Assembly: GCF_008704555.1 (NCBI RefSeq)
Contig: NZ_CP023702.1
Span: 4,681,001-4,745,000, forward strand
DNA length: 64,000 nt
Source: Streptomyces nitrosporeus
Lineage (GTDB): Bacteria > Actinomycetota > Actinomycetes > Streptomycetales > Streptomycetaceae
Direction: 5' to 3'
A program made the position numbers and the translations under genes. Shown in pieces: positions 47,646 to 56,565 of the stretch; positions within the stretch are counted from its first letter, which is position 1; every line of letters begins with the position of its first letter. The notes beneath the pieces were generated by a model. It had not been told where the DNA came from. It did no database searches and saw nothing but the letters and a program-made list of their open reading frames with translations.

Positions 47646-50600
47646 ATGTCCGTGCACAGCAGCCATTCGGCGGAGCCGAACGCGGCCGCCGCCCCAGAGT
47701 TCCCCCGGCACGTCGTCACCGCCGTGCTCGTCTCCCACGACGGCGCACGCTGGCTCCCCGATGTACTCGCCGGACTGCTCGGGCAGGAGCGCCCCGTCCA
47801 GAACGCCGTCGCGGCCGACACGGGCAGCGGCGACGACTCGGCCCGCCTGGTCACCGAGGCGCTCGGCGCCGACCGGGTGCTGCACCTGGCCCGCCGTACG
47901 AACTTCGGCACCGCCGTCGACGAGGCGGTCCGGACGGCCGGTGTCCTGACCCCCGACGACCTGCCCTACCTCAAGCGCCCGAGCGGCTGGGACCCGGTCA
48001 CCCGCACCTGGCGGGACGACGCCTACGACCTGCCCGAACTCCCGCACGGCGAACCCGTCCAGTGGCTCTGGCTGCTGCACGACGACAGCGCGCCCGCGCC
48101 GGACGCGCTCGCCGGACTGCTGCGGGTCGCCGACAACGACAGACACGCCGCGATCATCGGACCGAAGCTGCGCGGCTGGTACGACCGCAAGCAGCTGCTG
48201 GAGGCCGGTGTCTCCATCGCGAACAGCGGACGCCGCTGGACCGGCCTGGACCGTCGCGAACAGGACCAGGGGCAGCACGACCAGGTCCGCACCGTGCTCT
48301 CCGTCTCCTCCGCGGGCATGCTCGTCCGCCGCGACGTCTGGGAGGAGCTCGGGGGCTTCGACCGCCGGCTGCCGCTCATGCGCGACGACGTCGACCTCTG
48401 CTGGCGCGCCCACATGGCGGGCCACCGGGTGCTCGTGGCCCCCGACGCGGTGCTGCGGCACGCCGAGGCCGCCGCCCGTGAACGCCGCCCCATCGACTGC
48501 GCCGGGCGGTCCGTCGCCAGCCCGCACCGCGTCGACAAGGCGGGCGCGGCGTACACCATGCTCGTCAACGCCCGGGGCAAGCAACTGCCCTGGGTGCTGA
48601 TCCGGCTCGTCGTCGGCACCCTGCTGCGCACCCTCGCCTACCTCGTCGGCAAGGCGCCCGGCCAGGCCGTCGACGAGGTGACCGGCCTGCTGGGCACCCT
48701 GCTGCGGCCCGGCCGGATCCTCGCCGGCCGCAAGGCACGGGGCAAGGGTGCCGTGGACGCCGCCGAACTGCGGTCGCTCTTCCCGCCGGCCGGCGCGACG
48801 GTCCGCGCGACCGTCGAGCAGATCGCGGGGAACTTCGGTGACCGCACCGACTCCGACTCGGGCGGATCGCGCCACGGCGCCGTCGAGTCCGGGCCCGGCG
48901 GCGACGACGCCGACTTCCTGGAGATCGAGCAGTTCGCCCGTCTCAAGCGCATCGGCCGCAAACCCGGCCCCGTCCTCTTCGCGGTGCTGCTCCTGGTCTC
49001 CCTGGTCGCGTGCCGGAGCCTCCTCGGCAGCGGCGCGCTCGCGGGCGGCGCGCTGCTGCCCGCCCCCGCCGACGTCGGGGACCTCTGGGACCGGTACGCG
49101 GCCGGCTGGCACCCCGTCGGCACCGGCGGCACCCAGACCGCACCCCCCTACCTCGGGGTGATCGCCGCCCTGTCGGCACTGTTCCTCGGCTCCACCGGCT
49201 TCGTGCTCACCCTGCTGCTCGTCTGCTCGGTCCCGCTGGCCGGGCTCACCGCCTACTTCGCCTCCCGGCCGCTGCTGGAGTCCCGGCTGCTGCGCGCCTG
49301 GGCCTCCGTGGCGTACGCCTTCCTGCCCGCCGCGACCGGGGCACTGGCCACCGGACGCATCGGTACGGCCGTGCTGCTGGTGCTGCTGCCGCTGATCGCC
49401 CGCGCGGCCGTCGCCGCGTACGGGCTGCGCGGCGACGGGACCGTCCGCGGCAGCTGGCGCGCCACCTGGGCGTACACCCTGCTGCTCACCTTCACGATGG
49501 CGTTCACCCCGGTCGTGTGGCCGCTCGCGCTGGTGCTCGGCATCGCGGTGCTGGTGCTGCGGCGCGGGGACCTCACGGCGTACGGACTGCGGCTGCTGGC
49601 CGCGCTCGGCACCCCGCTGCTGGTCCTCGCACCGTGGTCGCTCTCCCTGCTGACCAGCCCCTCCGGCTTCCTGCGGGAGGCCGGGGCCGACACCGGTGCG
49701 GGCACCGCCTCCGCCCTCGACCTGCTGGGCATCAGCCCCGGCGGCCCGAAGGCCGCGGGGGGCGTCCTGCTGCTGGGTATCGTGCTGGCCGCGCTGGCGG
49801 CGCTGCTGCGCGGGGAGCGGCAGTTCGCGATCCGTACCGCCTGGGCCGTCGCGCTCGCCGGCCTGGCCTTCGCGGGCCTGGCCAACGGTTCGGCCTGGGC
49901 GGGCGCCCCGACCCTCGTCTACGGTCTCGCGCTGATCGCCGCGGCCCTGCTCGGCGCCGACGGGGCCCGTATCCGGGTCGCCGCGATGAGCTTCGGCTGG
50001 CGGCAGCCCGTCGCCGCGCTGATCGCCCTGGCCGCCGGGCTCGCGCCCGTGCTGGCCGCCGCGGGCTGGATGATCGGGGGCGCGGCCGGTCCGCTGGAGC
50101 GCCGCGACCCGGTCCAGGTGCCGGCGTTCGTCGCCGAGGAGAGCAACACCCGGGACCAGCCGCGCACCCTGGTGCTCGGCGGGACGTCCCCGGGCACCGT
50201 CTCCTACAGCCTCGTCCGCGGCTCGGGCGTCCGTCTCGGCGATGCCGAACTCACCGAGACCGGCGGCGGCAACCCCCGCCTCGACAAGGTCGTCGCCAAC
50301 CTGGTGGCCGGTTCGGGCGCCGACCAGGGCAGCCAGCTGAGCGGTTTCGCGATCCGTTACGTCCTCGTCCGGGACGGCGCGCCGCGCGAGATGAGCCGGG
50401 TGCTGGACTCGACCCCGGGCCTGAGCCGGCTCAGCCAGCTGGACGGCAGCGCCCTGTGGTGGGTGGACCGCCAGGTCGCCCGTGTCACGATCGTCCCGTC
50501 CGGCGAGGGCGCCGAGCCCGTTCCGGTCGGTGCGCAGCCCGTCGAGGCGCACACCGAGATCCCCGAGGGAGACTCGGGACGGGTGCTGCGGATCGCCGAC

Positions 50601-51533
50601 CAGGCGGACCCCGGCTGGCAGGCGACCCTGAACGGCCGGGCGCTCACGCCGAAGACCGTGGACGGCTGGGCGCAGGGCTTCACGCTCCCCGCCGAGGGCG
50701 GCAGGCTCGACCTCACCTACGAGGCCCCGTTCACGCACACGGTGTGGATCTGGACGCAGGTGGCGCTCGGGGTGGTCCTGGTGGTCATGGCGCTGCCGGG
50801 CCGCCGCCGGGAGATCGACGACGACCTCCCCGAGGAGACCGCGGCCGACCCGGCCGAGGCCGTCGAGGGTGACGGCCGCAGGGCGCGCAGGCTCCGTGCC
50901 GCGGCTCAGGCGGAGGCGGAGCGGGCGGATGCGGAGCGGCCGGGGGCGGAGCGGTCGGCGGCCTCGGCCGGCGGGCCGGGGCAGGAAGCTCCGTACGGCT
51001 CCCCTCAGCCCCCGTACGGCCAGGGCTGGGAAGCCCCGTACGGCCAGGGCGATGTCCCCTACGGCTACCAGGGCGGCGAGCCGGTCCCGGACGCCCCCGG
51101 CGCCCAGGACCCCGCCGTTCCGGACGCGCCGGTCCACATCCCGGCACAGCAGGACGGCGACCCGTACGCGGGGACCCGGCAGGACGCCGACCCGTACGCC
51201 CCCGCGCAGGACGGCGGCGCCTATGCGGCGGTGCCGCAGCAGGGCTACGGGGAGTGGGACACACAGCAGTACCAGGACGCCGGCTACGGGCAGTACCAGC
51301 AGGGGCAGGACGCGGGCGCCTCCTACCAGGCCGGCCCGTACCAGTACCAGGACCCGTACCAGCAGGGCGCCTACGACCCGTACGGGTACGCCCAGCAGCC
51401 CTACGGCGCGGGGACGGACGAGACCTCCTCCCCGTACGGCGGGCAGGACGGGTACGACGAGAACCAGGCCCCGGGCGGCCAGGGCCAGGGCCCGTGGCCG
51501 ACCGGCAACGCATCGCGAGGCGAGTCCGAGTGA
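47646..51533 (+). CDS. Large membrane glycosyltransferase, family 2
   Basis: A 1295-residue protein. The N-terminal GT2 domain (about 20-290) has VTAVLVSHDGARWLPDVL, WLLHDDSAPAPDAL with the metal aspartates and LMRDDVDLCWRAHMAGH. A short spacer leads to some 12-14 membrane helices (about 430-830) and an extracytoplasmic beta-rich domain (about 840-1045). A last TM helix is followed by a 240-residue tail rich in Gln, Tyr, Gly and Pro. It should transfer sugars to a lipid-linked or wall polymer. ATG 47646 follows GGAGGG. The DUF5719 gene overlaps its end by four bases. The acceptor is unknown. Confidence 0.88.
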   Translation: MSVHSSHSAEPNAAAAPEFPRHVVTAVLVSHDGARWLPDVLAGLLGQERPVQNAVAADTGSGDDSARLVTEALGADRVLHLARRTNFGTAVDEAVRTAGVLTPDDLPYLKRPSGWDPVTRTWRDDAYDLPELPHGEPVQWLWLLHDDSAPAPDALAGLLRVADNDRHAAIIGPKLRGWYDRKQLLEAGVSIANSGRRWTGLDRREQDQGQHDQVRTVLSVSSAGMLVRRDVWEELGGFDRRLPLMRDDVDLCWRAHMAGHRVLVAPDAVLRHAEAAARERRPIDCAGRSVASPHRVDKAGAAYTMLVNARGKQLPWVLIRLVVGTLLRTLAYLVGKAPGQAVDEVTGLLGTLLRPGRILAGRKARGKGAVDAAELRSLFPPAGATVRATVEQIAGNFGDRTDSDSGGSRHGAVESGPGGDDADFLEIEQFARLKRIGRKPGPVLFAVLLLVSLVACRSLLGSGALAGGALLPAPADVGDLWDRYAAGWHPVGTGGTQTAPPYLGVIAALSALFLGSTGFVLTLLLVCSVPLAGLTAYFASRPLLESRLLRAWASVAYAFLPAATGALATGRIGTAVLLVLLPLIARAAVAAYGLRGDGTVRGSWRATWAYTLLLTFTMAFTPVVWPLALVLGIAVLVLRRGDLTAYGLRLLAALGTPLLVLAPWSLSLLTSPSGFLREAGADTGAGTASALDLLGISPGGPKAAGGVLLLGIVLAALAALLRGERQFAIRTAWAVALAGLAFAGLANGSAWAGAPTLVYGLALIAAALLGADGARIRVAAMSFGWRQPVAALIALAAGLAPVLAAAGWMIGGAAGPLERRDPVQVPAFVAEESNTRDQPRTLVLGGTSPGTVSYSLVRGSGVRLGDAELTETGGGNPRLDKVVANLVAGSGADQGSQLSGFAIRYVLVRDGAPREMSRVLDSTPGLSRLSQLDGSALWWVDRQVARVTIVPSGEGAEPVPVGAQPVEAHTEIPEGDSGRVLRIADQADPGWQATLNGRALTPKTVDGWAQGFTLPAEGGRLDLTYEAPFTHTVWIWTQVALGVVLVVMALPGRRREIDDDLPEETAADPAEAVEGDGRRARRLRAAAQAEAERADAERPGAERSAASAGGPGQEAPYGSPQPPYGQGWEAPYGQGDVPYGYQGGEPVPDAPGAQDPAVPDAPVHIPAQQDGDPYAGTRQDADPYAPAQDGGAYAAVPQQGYGEWDTQQYQDAGYGQYQQGQDAGASYQAGPYQYQDPYQQGAYDPYGYAQQPYGAGTDETSSPYGGQDGYDENQAPGGQGQGPWPTGNASRGESE

Positions 51534-53185
51534 AGTCCCTGAAGTCACTGAAGTCCCTGAAGCCCACCGGGTCCGCCGGACCGGACAAGCCGAGCAAGGC
51601 AGCCAAGGCAGCCAAGGCGGATAAGGCGGGCAAGCCGGGCAAGCCGGGAGGGTCCGCACGGTCCACGGCCCTGTCCCTGGCGGCGGGGGCCGTCGCCCTC
51701 GCCGCGGTGACCGGTTTCGCCGCGCTCAACGCGCCCGGGGACGACGGTCCCGCGGAGGCGAAGGCCGCGGTCCGGCTGCCCGTCGAACGCTCCAGCCTGC
51801 TCTGCCCCTCTCCCGGCGGCTCGGACCTGGCGGAGACGGCGTACGTCTCCTTCACCCCGGCCGGCGGGACCGGGGGAGCGGGCGACGAGGCCGGTGCCGC
51901 CGAACTGGTGCCGTCCGTGCCCGCCGCGGCGGACGAGGAGACGGACGAGAAGGACGGGAAGAAGAAGGACGGGAAGAAGAAGGAGGCGGCCGGGAAGCCG
52001 GCCGTCGCGGTGGAGGAAGCGGGGAAGCCGGCCGTCGCCGAGACCTCGGACTCGGACGCCCCCGCGCTGATCGGCACGGCCACCGGCCGCCTGGCCCCCG
52101 GCTGGACCGCCCAGCAGACCACGGTCAGTGCCGCGGGCGGTGCGCGTGGCCTGCTCGGTGTCGGCTGCACCGCTCCGGACACCGACTTCTGGTTCCCCGG
52201 CGCGAGTACGGCCGAGGGGCGGCAGGACTACGTCCACCTCACCAACCCCGACGACGAGGCCGCGGTCGCGGACATCGAGCTGTACGGTCCCGAGGGCGCC
52301 CTCGCCTCCGACGTGGGCGACGGCATCACGGTCCCGGCCCGCTCCAGCGTCCCGGTGCTGGTCTCGACGCTGACCGCCGAGGTGGCCGACGACGTCACCC
52401 TCCACGTCACGACCCGGTCGGGCCGGGTCGGCGCGGCGGTCAAGGTGGCCGAGGAGCGGGCGGGCAGCGACTGGCTGGCGGCCTCCACCGAACCGGCGCG
52501 GTCCCTGGTCCTGCCCGGCATCCCGGCCGACGCCACCTCCGTACGCCTGGTGGCCTTCGCCCCGGGCGAGGACGACGCCGATGTGGACGTGCGGCTGATG
52601 GGGAAGAACACGACGTTCACCCCGGCCGGCCACGACAGCCTGCACATCAAGTCGCAGATGACCGCGAGCGTGGACCTGAAGGACGTCACCCGGGGCGAGC
52701 CCGGTTCGCTCCTGCTCACCCAGCCGAAGGGCGGGACGCCCGTCGTCGCGGCGCTGCGGGTGGTGCGTGGCACCGGGGACAAGCAGGAGATCGCGTACAT
52801 CCCGGCGACGGAGCCGGTCGGGGCCCGGGCGAGCGTCGCCGACAACCGGGCGAAGAGCTCGGTGCTGTCCCTCACGGCGCCCGGTGCGAGCGCCAAGGTG
52901 AAGGTGACCGCCTCCGCGGGCAGCAAGGGCGGTGAACAGACCGTCAAGACGTACACGGTGAAGGGCGGGACGACCCTCGAAGTCGTCCCGGAGGCGCCCG
53001 CCGGGCTCAAGGGTGCCTACGCGCTGACGGTGGAGACGGAGTCGGGCGGCCCGGTCCACGCGGCCCGCACGCTCACGGTGACCGAGGGCGGCATCAAGAT
53101 GTTCACCGTCCAGACGCTGCCCGACGACCGTGGCACGGTCGAGGTGCCCACGGCCGTCCAGGACCTCTCGGTACTGGACGACTGA
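51530..53185 (+). CDS. DUF5719 family exported/membrane-anchored protein
   Basis: A 551-residue protein. The N-terminus has KSLKSLKSLK and Ala/Lys repeats (KAAKAAKADKAGK), then one TM or signal-anchor helix (STALSLAAGAVALAAVTGFA, about 44-65). The rest is extracytoplasmic, with a Lys/Glu-rich stretch and a beta-rich DUF5719 region (FWFPGASTAEGRQDYVHLTN, then repeated beta motifs). It probably works with the upstream giant glycosyltransferase, as GTG 51530 overlaps that stop codon (GTGA). Function unknown. Confidence 0.85.
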   Translation: MKSLKSLKSLKPTGSAGPDKPSKAAKAAKADKAGKPGKPGGSARSTALSLAAGAVALAAVTGFAALNAPGDDGPAEAKAAVRLPVERSSLLCPSPGGSDLAETAYVSFTPAGGTGGAGDEAGAAELVPSVPAAADEETDEKDGKKKDGKKKEAAGKPAVAVEEAGKPAVAETSDSDAPALIGTATGRLAPGWTAQQTTVSAAGGARGLLGVGCTAPDTDFWFPGASTAEGRQDYVHLTNPDDEAAVADIELYGPEGALASDVGDGITVPARSSVPVLVSTLTAEVADDVTLHVTTRSGRVGAAVKVAEERAGSDWLAASTEPARSLVLPGIPADATSVRLVAFAPGEDDADVDVRLMGKNTTFTPAGHDSLHIKSQMTASVDLKDVTRGEPGSLLLTQPKGGTPVVAALRVVRGTGDKQEIAYIPATEPVGARASVADNRAKSSVLSLTAPGASAKVKVTASAGSKGGEQTVKTYTVKGGTTLEVVPEAPAGLKGAYALTVETESGGPVHAARTLTVTEGGIKMFTVQTLPDDRGTVEVPTAVQDLSVLDD

Positions 53186-53197
53186 ACGGGGCGGGGG

Positions 53198-53215
53198 CCG
53201 GGCCGAAGGGCCCGG
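53198..53215. terminator. Terminator between DUF5719 and zincin-like genes
   Basis: CCGGGCC and GGCCCGG form a 7-bp perfect stem around GAAG, in the 30-bp gap between convergent stops. Confidence 0.6.
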
Positions 53216-53644
53216 TCAGTCCTGGCCGTAGCGCGGGTCGACCGACTCCGGGGCCAGTCCGAGGAGTTCGGCGACCTGCTCCACCACGACCTCGTGCACC
53301 AGCAGGGCCCGCTCGTCCCGGCTCTTCGTCCGGATCTCGACGGGGCGCCGGTAGACGACGACCTGGGCGGGCTGTCCCTTGAGCGCGGACACCGCGCTGC
53401 CGAGGGGGACGGAGTCCTCCGTCGCCCCGGGCACGTCCAGGACCACGAAGTCGACGTCCGCGAGCTGGGGCCAGCGCCGTTCCAGGCGCTCCACGGAGTC
53501 CTGGACGAGATCGCGGAAGCTGTCCGCCCTGCTGACCGACAGCGGTACCTGGGGCGGGGCGACCGGTCCCCGCATACCGCGGCCGTGACGGTCGCGGTGC
53601 CGGGGCCGTGGCTCGGGCGGGAGGGGCGGTACGGGACTGTCCAT
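53216..53644 (-). CDS. Zincin-like metallopeptidase family protein, site degenerate
   Basis: A 142-residue protein of the Zincin_1 (pfam06262-type) family: FRDLVQDSVERLERRWPQL, VVVYRRPVEIRTKSRDE and LLVHEVVVEQVAELLGL near the end. The family's HExxH zinc motif reads H117-E118-V-V-V121, so the second histidine is missing and glutamate E122 follows. It may be inactive or bind metal in another way. Same-family genes lie beside whiB2 and DUF3499 in mycobacteria (from memory). ATG 53644 gives the compact family length. Confidence 0.85.
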   Translation of the reverse strand: MDSPVPPLPPEPRPRHRDRHGRGMRGPVAPPQVPLSVSRADSFRDLVQDSVERLERRWPQLADVDFVVLDVPGATEDSVPLGSAVSALKGQPAQVVVYRRPVEIRTKSRDERALLVHEVVVEQVAELLGLAPESVDPRYGQD

Positions 53645-54115
53645 CACCGACGCAGCGTAACTCCCCCGGAGCCCCGCCGATCTCGGCTTCCGCGCAGGTC
53701 GCCCGATGTGCGCACACGCGGGCGCCCGGGGAGGCCGTGCCCCCGTCCCGCGGGGGGAGATCCCGGCGCCGAGGTGCCGGTCCGCGCCCCGGGCCCGGCC
53801 CCCGGTCACCGGGCTTTCGAACGGCCCGGCCCGGCCCGGATCCCTTCGGCCCGACCGGATGTCCATACCTGAGCATTTCAGCCATGGTTCGTCCGAATCC
53901 AGCCTGTACTGCGATCGTGACCTCTGCGAACAGTGACTGCTTATGTTCCCGCCGACGACCGGGACCCGGGCCTCCCCGCACCGCTCCGAGCCGCTGCGGC
54001 GCAGGTCAGGGAGGCGTGTCCGGACGGCCGGGAGCCATGGCCGCGGGGCGACACGAGGCGTCACCCAGGGGAGAGTCGTCGCAACCCGCTCAAGAGTGCG
54101 GTACCGTCCAACATC
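53645..54115. other. Divergent intergenic region, zincin-like / DUF3499
   Basis: A 471-bp stretch. The right end holds a TACCGT box for DUF3499. Open frames that run through it have poor codon character and no ribosome site. Nothing else is recognisable. Confidence 0.5.
54102..54107 (+). promoter_or_regulatory. -10 box (TACCGT) for the DUF3499 gene
   Basis: TACCGT fits TANNNT and ends eight bases before GTG 54116; no Shine-Dalgarno sequence is present, so leaderless transcription is likely. Confidence 0.4.
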
Positions 54116-54490
54116 GTGAGCCCTGTACGTCGCTGTTCGCGAACCGCGTGCGGCCGTCCCGCCGTCGCGACACTGACGTACGTCTATGCCGACTCGACCG
54201 CGGTCCTCGGCCCGCTCGCCACCTACGCCGAGCCCCACTGCTACGACCTCTGCGCGGAGCACGGCGAACGTCTCACAGCACCACGTGGCTGGGAGGTCGT
54301 CCGGCTCTCCGACCCCTCCGCTCCCACGCGTCCCAGCGGTGACGACCTGGAAGCCCTGGCCAACGCCGTCCGCGAGGCGGCCCGGCCGCAGCCCCGCCCG
54401 GCCGACGGCGGGCGCGGGCCCCGCACGGCGGACCCGGTGGAGGTCGCCCGCCGGGGCCATCTCCGGGTCCTGCGCTCACCGGACTCCTGA
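54116..54490 (+). CDS. DUF3499 family protein, zinc-ribbon-like
   Basis: A 124-residue actinobacterial protein of the DUF3499 family. The N-terminus VRRCSRTACGRPAVATLTYVYADS has C7 and C12, and EPHCYDLCAEHGERLT has C42 and C46, together a likely zinc site. The C-terminal half is a short helix followed by a charged tail. In mycobacteria it lies next to manB and whiB2 (Rv3258c, from memory), which fits here. Function unknown. The GTG start is backed by the conserved N-terminal motif and the box upstream. Confidence 0.88.
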   Translation: MSPVRRCSRTACGRPAVATLTYVYADSTAVLGPLATYAEPHCYDLCAEHGERLTAPRGWEVVRLSDPSAPTRPSGDDLEALANAVREAARPQPRPADGGRGPRTADPVEVARRGHLRVLRSPDS

Positions 54491-54547
54491 GCCGACGGAA
54501 TCCCGGGGCCCTCGGGACCCCTGGACTCACCGGGCCCCGGCCCCTGC

Positions 54548-54640
54548 CGGGCCCTGCCCCCGTCGGGCCTTACATCCCACAGGGCCCTGCGTCCCGTCGG
54601 GCCTTGCACCCCACAGGGCCCTGCGTCCCGTCGGGCCTGC
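54548..54640. repeat. Tandem repeat upstream of manB
   Basis: Three imperfect copies of a unit near AGGGCCCTGCGTCCCGTCGG then GCCTTGCACCCCAC stand in the gap between DUF3499 and manB. Each copy contains GGGCCC and could pair with its neighbours. Confidence 0.65.
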
Positions 54641-54759
54641 CCCCGGCCGGTCCCCGCGTACTGCCGGGCCCTGAGCCCTGGCCCGGACGCTCCCCTGGCC
54701 GGGCCCGGCGGACCGCCCGGTAGTTTGGGCGGTCCGTAAAGACCCCAGGAGGACCGTCC

Positions 54760-56142
54760 GTGGTTGCCGATCTGTCGCAGCTCGTGAAGGCGTACGACGT
54801 ACGCGGTGTCGTGCCCGACCAGTGGGACGAGCCGCTCGCCGAACTCTTCGGCGCCGCCTTCGTCCAGGTCACCGACGCGGAAGCGATCGTGATCGGCCAC
54901 GACATGCGCCCCTCCTCACCCGGCCTGGCCGCGGCCTTCGCCCGGGGCGCGGCCTCGCGCGGCGCCGACGTGACCCTGATCGGGCTCTGCTCGACGGACC
55001 AGCTGTACTACGCGTCCGGGGCGCTGAACCTGCCCGGCGCGATGTTCACGGCCTCCCACAACCCGGCGCGGTACAACGGCATCAAGCTGTGCCGCGCCGG
55101 TGCCGCGCCCGTGGGCCAGGACACCGGCCTGACGGAGATCCGCACCCTGGTCGAGAAGTGGTCGGAGCACGGCGCCCCCGCCCCGGCCGCGACGGAGGGG
55201 ACGGTCACCGAACGCGACACCCTCACCGGCTACGCCGACTGTCTGCGGGGCCTGGTCGACGTGAGCCGGATCCGTCCGCTGAAGGTCGTCGTGGACGCGG
55301 GCAACGGCATGGGCGGCCACACCGTCCCGACCGTCTTCCGGGGGCTGCCGCTCGACCTCGTACCGATGTACTTCGAACTCGACGGCACCTTCCCCAACCA
55401 CGAGGCCAACCCCCTCGACCCGAAGAACCTGGTCGACCTCCAGGCGCGCGTCGTCGCCGAGGGCGCCGACCTCGGCCTCGCCTTCGACGGCGACGCGGAC
55501 CGCTGCTTCGTCATCGACGAACGGGGCGAGGGGGTGTCGCCCTCCGCGATCACCGCGCTCGTCGCCGCCCGGGAGCTCGCGCGCAACGGCGGCACGGGCA
55601 CCGTCATCCACAACCTGATCACCTCGCGGTCGGTCCCGGAAGTCATCCGCGAGAACGGCGGGACCCCCGTGCGTACCCGCGTCGGCCACTCCTTCATCAA
55701 GGCGGAGATGGCCGAGCGCGGCGCGATCTTCGGCGGCGAGCACTCCGCGCACTACTACTTCCGCGACTTCTGGAACGCCGACACCGGCATGCTCGCCGCC
55801 CTCCACGTCCTCGCCGCCCTCGGGGGCCAGGAGGGACCGCTCTCCGGACTCGTGGACCGCTACGACCGTTACGCGGAATCCGGAGAGATCAACTCCACCG
55901 TCGCCGACCAGGCGGACCGGCTGGCAGCGGTACGGGCGGCATACGGCGACCGCGACGGGGTCACCCTCGACGACCTCGACGGGCTCACCGTGACCGGCAC
56001 CGACTGGTGGTTCAACCTCCGTCCCTCGAACACGGAGCCACTGCTCCGCCTGAACGTCGAGGCCCGGGACACGGCCATGATGACCGCGGTACGCGACGAG
56101 GTACTGGCCCTCGTACGGGAGCGGACGGCGACGCGTCCGTAG
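54760..56142 (+). CDS. manB: Phosphomannomutase/phosphoglucomutase ManB
   Basis: A 460-residue alpha-D-phosphohexomutase that converts mannose-6-P to mannose-1-P (and often glucose-6-P) through a phosphoserine. The catalytic loop is TASHNPARYNG with S99, the metal loop is FDGDADRC (about 242), and the sugar and phosphate loops are GEHSAHYYF and PSNTEPLLRLN. GTG 54760 has AGGAGGA seven bases upstream. With manA and the ManC-like enzyme it supplies GDP-mannose for wall lipids and glycans. Confidence 0.94.
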   Translation: MVADLSQLVKAYDVRGVVPDQWDEPLAELFGAAFVQVTDAEAIVIGHDMRPSSPGLAAAFARGAASRGADVTLIGLCSTDQLYYASGALNLPGAMFTASHNPARYNGIKLCRAGAAPVGQDTGLTEIRTLVEKWSEHGAPAPAATEGTVTERDTLTGYADCLRGLVDVSRIRPLKVVVDAGNGMGGHTVPTVFRGLPLDLVPMYFELDGTFPNHEANPLDPKNLVDLQARVVAEGADLGLAFDGDADRCFVIDERGEGVSPSAITALVAARELARNGGTGTVIHNLITSRSVPEVIRENGGTPVRTRVGHSFIKAEMAERGAIFGGEHSAHYYFRDFWNADTGMLAALHVLAALGGQEGPLSGLVDRYDRYAESGEINSTVADQADRLAAVRAAYGDRDGVTLDDLDGLTVTGTDWWFNLRPSNTEPLLRLNVEARDTAMMTAVRDEVLALVRERTATRP

Positions 56143-56325
56143 CCCTTCGCCCCGGACGGTCCCCGGGGCCGGCGGCGGATGCCCGGAACGGGCGGGCCTG
56201 CCGGGCCGCGTCGGTGTCGGCCCGGCGGTAGGCTGACGACGCCCCGGGGGCCGCGGACCGTACGGCCCGTACGGCCCCCACGGCCCGCACCTGATCCGTA
56301 CCGCATGTTCGAAGGGACCCACCCC

Positions 56326-56508
56326 ATGCCGCTCGAAGCCGGTCTTCTGGACATCCTCGCCTGCCCGGCCTGCCACGCCGAGCTCGACGACCGGACCGCC
56401 GACGAAAGCCCCGAGCTGGTCTGCACCGGCGCGGACTGCGCGCTCGCCTACCCGGTGCGCGACGGCATCCCGGTCCTTCTCGTCGACGAGGCCCGCCGCC
56501 CCGCGTGA
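56326..56508 (+). CDS. Trm112 family small zinc protein
   Basis: A 60-residue protein of the Trm112/YcaR type: LLDILACPACHAEL with C13 and C16, then LVCTGADCALAYPVRDGIPV with C33 and C38, a complete zinc ribbon ending in the typical YPxRDGIPxLL motif. Trm112 activates methyltransferases in eukaryotes; the bacterial role is uncertain. It lies between manB and the SIS gene in the same direction. Confidence 0.9.
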   Translation: MPLEAGLLDILACPACHAELDDRTADESPELVCTGADCALAYPVRDGIPVLLVDEARRPA

Positions 56509-56565
56509 CCCCGCACCCCGCGTACCCCGCATCCTGATCCGCCTGGCGATCGGAGGCCCACCGCC

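Noticed and set aside
47088..51659. 1523-codon open frame antisense to whiB and the giant glycosyltransferase
   Set aside because: Mirror frame of high-GC coding sequence; composition is Gly/Arg/Pro/Ala-rich without domains, and both sense genes are clearly real.
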